From positions 248,001 through 312,000 of the forward strand of contig NZ_JASERU010000001.1 in NCBI RefSeq assembly GCF_030504985.1: a stretch of DNA of 64,000 nucleotides, given 5' to 3'. Below the pieces are notes generated by a model that was given only the letters and a program-made list of their open reading frames with translations, did not search any database and was not told the DNA's origin. The DNA is from Fulvimonas sp. R45. Its GTDB lineage: Bacteria > Pseudomonadota > Gammaproteobacteria > Xanthomonadales > Rhodanobacteraceae. The translations under genes were made by a program, and so were the position numbers. Shown here in pieces: positions 44,801-53,800 of this stretch (its first letter is position 1; the number at the start of each line of letters is the position of its first letter).

Positions 44801-47800
44801 CACCGGACGGCACCGTCTACACGCTCGACGCGGCCGGCAAGGTCACCGGCGTCGCCTTCGCCGACGGCGTGCAGTGGCTGGTCTCCGACGCCGGCATCGC
44901 CCTGGTCGGCGGCGACGCCTCCGCGCGCATCGACATCCTGCGCGACACGCAGGGGCGCATCGCCCGCATCATGGGGCCCACGGACGCCACCGGTGCGACA
45001 CGCACCATGGTCTATCGCTACGACGACGCGGGTCGCCTGACGCTCGCCCGCGCCCTCGACGGCAACGACTTCGGCACACCGTACGGCTACGACAGCCAAG
45101 GTGCGCCCTTCACCGACACGCTCGCCGCCAACCTCGGCACCGCCGCGAACTGGCTGGGCAGCAGCACCGCCAACAGCTGGAGCGGTACGCTGAGCGCCGG
45201 CCAGACCACGGCACTGGGCTTCACCGTGCGCGACAGCGAGCTGGCCTCCACCGTCAAGGTGCCGGGCGCGCAAGGCGCGCTCATCCTGTCGATCAGCGCC
45301 ACCCTGAGCGACCCCGGCGCCCACCTGCAGGTCGTCGGCGCCGACGTGCTCGGCAGCACCGTGCACGACGGCGTGCAGACCTGGCTAGTGCGCGTCACCG
45401 AGGCCGGCCTCAAGCTGCTGCGCCTCACCGGCACCGGCACGGCGACCGTCAGCATCGTGGTGGCAGGCGACCTCAACCGCGACGGCAGCATCGACGGGGC
45501 CGACAGCGCCGCCTTCGAGCAGGATCTCGCCGCCGCCAACCTCGCCGTCGACCTCAACGGCGACGGTGTGGTCGACGGCAGCGACCGTCAGGTGCTCTAC
45601 GCCAACTACGGCTGGCGCGCCAACCTGCCGCCGGTCGCCGCCGCCAACGCCCCGGAGACGCTGACACACACCGGTCTCGCCGTGCGCATCCCGCTGGCCG
45701 CCGTCGCCCAAGACGACGAAGGCGACGACGTGTTCTGGCGCATCCTCGGCGCCACCCACGGCACCGCCGTCCTGAGCAGCGACGGCCAGGCCGTGATCTT
45801 CACCCCGGAAGCCGGCTACAGCGGGGCCGCCACGTTCACCCTGGGTGCCGATGACGGCTACGCGTCCAGCGCCCCGATCACGTTGAGCGTCGATATCAGC
45901 TCTGCGGCGCTGACCGCAATCCATGTGGAACGCATCCCGGCCATGGCCGTGGGTGATCGCCAGCAACTGGTGGTAACGGGCGATTTCGCGGATCAGCAAA
46001 GCGTCGTTCTTCCCATCAACTACCTCGACATCGTTTCCTCCGATTCGTCCGTCGTCGCGGTGATGGATGGCGGGATACTGCACGCACAGAAAGACGGCAC
46101 GGCTGTGGTCACCATTTCGGCACATGGCATCAGCGCCTACAACGCGCTGATCGTCAATACCGATGGTGCTGCCCCCTTGGCGGTGCAAGGCAACGAGCTG
46201 GACGTCTTCCCGCCGCAGATCAATCTGGCCGAGGCGGTCGGACAGCGGCAGATCGACGTCTCGTCGCTGGACAATGGGGACAGCCTGTCGGCGGCTTCAA
46301 CCGGAACCCTCTACTACTCGAGCAATCCATCCGTCGTGACGGTGACACCCGACGGGCTGCTCGAGGCACACGGTGTCGGGGTCGCCCTCGTCACCATCAT
46401 CAACGCCGGACTCCAAGCCGAGATCCATGTGACGGTGAATGTGCCAGTGACCGGTCCGGTAGCCATGAACGCCGCAACCGGGGCCGTCACCCAGGACACG
46501 CAGGGAGATATCCTGATGGTGTCTGGTGGCAGTGTCGCCAAAGACACCGACGTATCGATCCAGCACGTGGATGCGACATCGGTAGGCATGCCTGCGCCCG
46601 CGCCGGACATCCTCGACGTCATTTCAACGGTCAAGGTAGACATCGGTGACGAGAAGGCCGGCAATCCCCTGCAATTCGCCCTGAAGATCAATGCCCCCAT
46701 CGACCCCGCCACTGGCGAGCCGAAGCAGCTCGAAGCCGGTACCACCGTGTATTTCTGGCGCCTTGGTACGGTCGCCCTGGCCGACGGCACCGTCCATCAG
46801 ACGTGGTGGCTGGCCGACGACGGCGTCATCGGTGCCGATGGATTGGCACACACGGCCAGCCCGCCCTACGGTGGTGCAACGGTAGGCGGCATCTACTACG
46901 CGACTGTTTCTACAAAAACGGTAGCCAATGGAGGCGTGCAGGATACGCACCTGCGGGGCGTCGCAATGGATTGGCAGGCGTACTGGGTCGGCATGGGGAA
47001 CATCGCTTTCCGCGGCGTAACCTCGCCCAGCCTGGTGGGATTGCTGACCCAGATGGCATCGAATGCCGCGGTATCGCTGGTGGCGCTCGACTACACCATT
47101 GCCGGAACCGCACAAGCGACGATCCCCGTGAGCGACTTGCTGTCCACCAGCAATGCAACTTTCCCAGCGCCTGCCGATTACCTTCAAAACTCGAACGCGG
47201 CTCCCTACATCACCAACCTGTCGTACAAGTCCGATACGCACGAACTGACCATCAGCGGAAACTTCGGCACCGGGAGCCTGCTCGTCAGGCTGCTCCCCAA
47301 TGGTTCGCAGTTGGTCAAGCCGGGCGATTTCGACGATGGCCAATTGATCCCGGACAGGGGGCTGGTGTGGGATGAAGTTGTTGCCAGCCAGCCGGGTTCG
47401 GGCGGCCTGGGCCAAACCATCACCATCCACATTCCTGATGGCGTTGCATTGAGCCAGGAAGCCATAGAGGTCATTCGACAGGCGCCCGTGATGGCGAGCG
47501 ACGGCTCCGTCGATCACTATGAAAATGTCGGCAGCAACGTGGTTGCCGCATTCACGGGGAACGAAGGCGAAACCATCGCCACCTCGGATGACTCAATCTA
47601 CATCTTCAAGGGCACCGGGCAGGCCACCGCGGACAGCAGCGCGCCGATCGAAACCCGCGCTGTGATCACCAAGGATGAACATGGGAACCCCATCACCCCC
47701 GCGCGCCGCCAAGGCGCGAGTTTAGTGGCGTACTCGCAAAATGGTGCGCTCGCCTTCGTTGCTGCCTGGAATAACCCCGATATCTATGTCGTCGACATGA

Positions 47801-50800
47801 TGACGCGATCCATCGTATACACGATTCCGGTTGCCTCCGGCCAAGGCAAAATCAGCGGATTGGTTGCCCACAACGGCTGGCTCTACGTTTCACTGGAGTC
47901 GAATGGTGCCTACCTCGGCGTTTATTCAGCCTCTGCACCCGATATCGGCGGCGGTTTGATGCGCATCAATATCGACCGGACATCCACCCAATTCCTGGAA
48001 GAAGAACAGGAGCTGAGCGGCTTGCCGGGTGGCAACCAGGTAAAGGGTGGGTTCGCATCAATCGCGATCAACGATAACAGTTACATGGCAGCCACGTCGC
48101 TGAGCGGGCACATCGATTTCATCGATCTCAACAGCATTGGCAGTGATGGGACCGTTACCGATGCCATTTCGGTTGGTGCAGAAATTTATGGGAGACCGTC
48201 AGATGACAATGCAACCTGGAGTGTAGTCAGCGGCAAGAAGCCCGGCCAATTCCTTGTCACCAACGTATATGCCGTGGATAACGGCGTCTCGGCTATCCAG
48301 CTGCCGCTGGATGATAACGGCTTCATCGACAAATCGAAAAGCGTCCAGGCCAAGACCATTTCCACTGCGGAAAAAATGGAGACGACAGGTATCCGTCGCA
48401 ACCACTTCCGAGAAAATGTTCGTGCATCTTCGGATGTGGTGATCGTGGAATACAACGGTAACGAATATGCCCTGGTATCCGATTGGAATTTCTGGTACCA
48501 CGACCCCTCGGTTACCGATCTGTCAACACTTCCGCCTTACCAGATCGGCGGAAAAATTGGTGTCATTGAAGACCCGTTTGGGGAAAGTGGTTCGCCTGTC
48601 TTCCTTGGCGCAACGAGCGCCATCGCAGGAGCAGCCATCAGTGATCTTACGATAGGCGCGGACGGACTCTTGTATGCCAATGTCTGGAATTACGAGCCAG
48701 GCTATGACATGTTTGCCGCCTCGTATTTCTCTATGTATACGTGGGACGCTGCCGCACTCGTCCAGGCAGCGATCAATGCCCACGCCAACGCAGGCGCCTG
48801 GGTTGCCAAGGGCATCGACCCATTGAGTCGCCCAATTGATCGGTACTATGACGGCACGTCGAGCGGCATCGGCACCATGCTGCCGGTATTGACCCCGTCC
48901 GAATACCGTGGAGCATCCGACACGCAACCGTTTAACGCCCTATGGACGGTCGCTGGATACAACCCCTCCGAATTGCCCGTAACGCTGGCCTCGGCTGCTG
49001 GAAGGGTTCCGGTATTCGAAATTCACTACACGCCAATAACGCCCACATTGAAACCGGTGGACATGGTTTCGGAAACAAGCCCCGTAGGATCGGTCGTATG
49101 GGGAATTTTCGACTCCGTTTTTAACGATGGCCTCTCATCCGAGCTTCACGACAACATCGAGAAGATGACCACGGAAGGCTGGACGCTGGACAAGGTTCAC
49201 AAAGAAAACCTACAGAAGATAACCGATTCAATCATCGAAAGCATATTTGAAAGCGCTAACAAGGCAGCGGCGGGCATAGCGCTTGCGCGCTCAGGCCTGT
49301 TCACGAAGCTCGAATTAGACATCAGCGTTCAACTCCAAAGCCGTTTCACCGTGTCCATAGAGGGATGGGCAGCATCGCACTCAATCACAATCACCATGCT
49401 TCCTCATTACAAAAATGACATGGAAGCGATTAAGCAGTTTTCTGAAGTAATAGCCAATGCCGTGAGTGCGATGTATAAGTACGGAAGCGGCGAAGGCAAA
49501 ATATCTGATTTGCTGTCCGCGATATCCCCATTGGCAGGAAAATGGATCCGGATACCGGACAAAGCCATCGAAGACATCACCAGCCCGATCATGCAAGAAG
49601 CGGCAAAATGGTTTAATGATGTCCTTGACAAGACGCTAAGCAAGTCGCCCAAGATAATTGCCGAATATCTGGACAACCGCGCCGAAGGCGGCGGCGATGG
49701 AGTTGCAAGTCCCGGAACCACTGTCGCGCCACACGACCATCAAATCCCAGCGATCCAGCCAGGCACAGGTGTGACCAACGATCAAGGTACGGTGTTGTTT
49801 ACGGCGCCGGCGCTTGCCTCGATGGATGCGGCCCAGGCGATTGCCTGGTACTCCGATCAGATAAGTCGATTGGGCGACATGACGGCAGGCCCAGCCACCT
49901 CTCACATGCGTGCGCAGCAGTCCGTGCAATTGATGGGCATGCTGAACCAGGCAGCGGCCAATGCCATCGGCGACCCGATCGAGAAGCTGCTCTTCAGCCT
50001 CAATTTCCCAATGCACTCCCTTGAAGATCTGACACTCCATTACAAGGGCCAGTACAGCGGCGACAAGCTTTACGATGCTGTCCAGAACGAGATCGTATCC
50101 ATCGTCCAATCCAAAGCATCGGAGCTTGTAAGCAACGGGGCAATCGCTATTCCGCTTTCGGATGTGGCCATGACCATGGGATCCGGTGCCCAACAATCAC
50201 TCTCGTCCAACGACATAGCGGCGCTGTTGCCGGTCGCCATTTCCTACTGGACGGATCTTGGCGTCCCCAGTTCAGTCTTCAAGGACGTGACGGTATCAAT
50301 CGCCAATCTGGAAGATCGATTGGTGGGGAGCACCAACGGCAGCGCCATCACCCTGGATGTGACTGGTGCCGGCTGGGGCTGGTACACCGGTATCCCCGGA
50401 GCGGGGGCTTTCGACCCGGTCGACGGCTCCAGCTCCAGTTTCATCGCCAAGGAAGCAGGCCCGGCAGACGGAAAGATGGATCTGCTGACCGTGCTGATCC
50501 ATGAGCTGGGCCACGTGGCGGGCGCAAACGACGTGCTGAATGCATCGGATTGCATGTACCCGTACATGGCACCCGGCGAACGTCGTCTCCCGACAAGTTC
50601 GGACAAGACGATGGTGCCAATGTCCGCCGGCACCCAGGCGATGATGACGCAGTCCGCAATAACGCAATCGACCGAGTCCGGCGCCCGTACACCGACGCAG
50701 GCAGCGCAGGCGGATGGCGTTCGACTGTTCGCCCTTCAAACCCCGGGCCTCATGCTCGCACGAGCCGATACGCAAGAGAGTCTTGTTGGCGGGCTGGCCA

Positions 50801-53800
50801 ATTCCGATTTCAACGGCACGGACGGCTGGAAAGTCGACGGCAAGGTAGCCACGGGGAACGGCTCGGTGGTGCTCGACGAAACCCCAGACAGCCAGACCCG
50901 CATCAACCAGGTCTTCACCGTCGGCCCCAACGACAAGTTCCTGCGCTTCACCATAGCCGGGGCCTCGCTGGACAACCCGGGCGACCTGCCCGAGGACGCC
51001 TTTGAGGCCGCCCTGGTCGACGCCAACACGGGCGCCTCGCTGCTCGATCCGATCAGCCTCGGCCACACCGACGCCTTCCTCAACCTGCAAGGCGACGGCC
51101 AGGTGTTCCTGTCCGACGCGGTGCGCGTGATCGCCAACGCCGACGGCAGCCGCACCTACGTGGTGGATTTGAGCAGCATCGCCACGGGCACCGCGGTGAA
51201 CCTGTCCTTCGACCTACTCGGCTTCGGCGAGGCGCGCAGCCACGTCACCATCCGCGACCTGCATATCGGCGTCCCCGAGACCCTGGCCGACAGCGCCACC
51301 ACGGCCGAGGACACGCCGGTCACGATCGACGAGAAAGCCAACGACATCGCGGCCGACCAGCCCGGCTTCGCACCGGTGATCGTCGACGGGCCCGCACACG
51401 GCAAGGTCACGATCAACGCCGACGGCAGCTTCGGCTACCTCTCCGACCTCAACTACAACGGCACCGACAGCTTCACTTACAAGCTCAGCGACGGCCAGGT
51501 CGACTCGAACGTCTCGACAGTCAGCATCGTCATTACGCCGGTCAACGACGCACCGGTTGCCGGCGACATCCAGCAGACCACGCTGGAAGACGCTCCGCAG
51601 GCGATCGACCTGCTGAGCCAGGCCAGCGACGTGGACAGCCCGGTGCTGACGCCGACCATCGTGCAGGGACCGGCGCACGGCCAGCTGGCGCTCAACACCG
51701 ACGGCACCTACACCTACACGCCGGACGCCAATTTCAACGGCAGCGACAGCTTCAGCTACAAGGTGAACGACGGCGAGTTGGACTCCAACATCGCCACCGT
51801 GCAGATCGCGGTCGCTTCGGTGAACGACGCCCCGACCGGCACCAGCGCCACCGTCACTACACTGGAAGACACCCCATACGTGTTCCAGGTAGGCGACTTC
51901 GGCTTCAGCGATCCGAACGACGCGCCGGCCAACGGCTTTGCGGCCATTACCGTGGGCGACCTGCCGCAAGCCGGCAACCTGACCCTCGACGGCCAGGCCG
52001 TCGTGGCCGGCCAGCGCATCACGGTGACCGACATCGCCGCCGGTCTGCTGCAATTCGCTCCGACCGCCAACGCCAACGGCGCCGGCTATGCGTCCTTCAC
52101 CTTCCAGGTGCAGGACGATGGCGGCACCGCCAATGGCGGTGTCGATATCGATCCCACAGCCAAGACCCTCACACTCGACGTGACTTCGGTCAACGACGCA
52201 CCGACCGGCGCCAGCACCACCGTCACCACGCTGGAAGACACGCCGTACGTGTTCCAGGCGGGTGACTTCGGCTTCAGCGATCCGAATGACACGCCGGCCA
52301 ACGCCTTTGCGGCGATCCTCGTGGGCGACCTGCCGCAAGCCGGCAGCCTGACCCTCGACGGTCAGGCCGTCGCGGCCGGCCAGCGCATCACGGTGACCGA
52401 CATCGCCGCCGGCCTGCTGCGCTTCCTGGCCGCGCCCAACGCCAACGGCGATGCCTATGCCGGCTTCACTTTCCGCGTGCAGGACGACGGCGGCACGGCG
52501 AATGGTGGCATCGATACCGATCCCACGGCCAGGACCCTGACCATCAACGTCACCCCGGTCAACGATCCCCCCGTAGCCGCGCCCACGACCCGGATCACCG
52601 GCGTGGAGGACACCCCCTACGTCTTCGCCTGGAGCGACTTCCCGGTCAGCGACATCGACAGCACCGCGCTGTCGATCGTGCTCGCCTCGCTGCCGGCGGA
52701 CGGCGCCCTGCAGGTCTACGACGGCACCGCCTGGGTCGCCGCCACGATCGGCCAGACGGTGACGGCAGACGACATCGCCGCCGGCCACCTGCGCTTCGTG
52801 CCCGCCGCCAACGCTTCGGGTTTCAGCGGCTTCGGCGGCGACGGCACCGGCAACCTCCAGTCGCACTACGCCCGCTTCGACTACCGCGCCAGCGACGGCG
52901 AACTGCTGAGCGACCTAGCCAGCGTGGTCATCGACATCACGCCGGTAGCCGACGCGCCCACACTCACCCTTACCGATCGCCCCGGAGGCACCCAAACGCT
53001 GTTCCGCACCGACTGGGAGGACGTGGCCGACCACAGCCCCACCTCCACGCTGGTGCACGGCACGAGCCTGGACGGCTGGGACCTGGTCAAGCAACCCGAC
53101 CACACCTGGGGCGGCTGGAACGGCTTCGAGGTATGGTCCGAGGGCGACAAGATGGATGGCCCGCACGGTCGTCCGGTAAGTGTCCACGCCGCCGCCGACG
53201 GTGGCCGCAACTGGCTGGAGCTCAACGACGCCCAAGGCCTGGGCCACCAGACTCTCGGCATCGAACGCCAGGTCGACACCGTGGCCGGCGCCACCTACAC
53301 GCTGAGCCTCGACTACGCCGGCCGCATCGGCTACAGCACCGACTACACCGCCATCGGCATCTACGTCGACGGCGTGGAAATTGCCCACTACGCCGGCACC
53401 AGTCCGGCCGATGCGCTGAACTGGCAGGCACTGAGCTTCAGCTTCGTCGGTACGGGCGGGCCACAGACCCTGCGCATCGTCACCGAGGCGACGAAACAGG
53501 ACGCCAACGGCCGCGGCGCCATGCTGGACAATCTCGTCCTCACCCAGACGTTGTCGGCCAACACGGGGCTCGAAGACACCGCCATCCCGCTGTCAGCCAT
53601 CCGCGCCGGCCTGACCGATACCGACGGTTCCGAAGTGCTGGGCCTGTCCATCCTCGCCCTGCCCGTCGGTTCGACCCTGAGCGACGGCACGCATAGCTTC
53701 ACCGCTACTGCCGACGCCACCACCGCTGACATTACCGGCTGGACGCTGGACACGCTCACCCTGTTGCCGCCCGCGAACTTCAACGGCCAGATCGCACTGA

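Noticed and set aside
38221-45366. Minus-strand open frame of 2,381 codons opposite the giant gene
   Set aside because: It mirrors the GC-rich codon bias of the plus-strand gene. Its translation is low-complexity (Val/Gly/Ala/Arg/His-rich) with no domain pattern, while the plus strand has clear domains.
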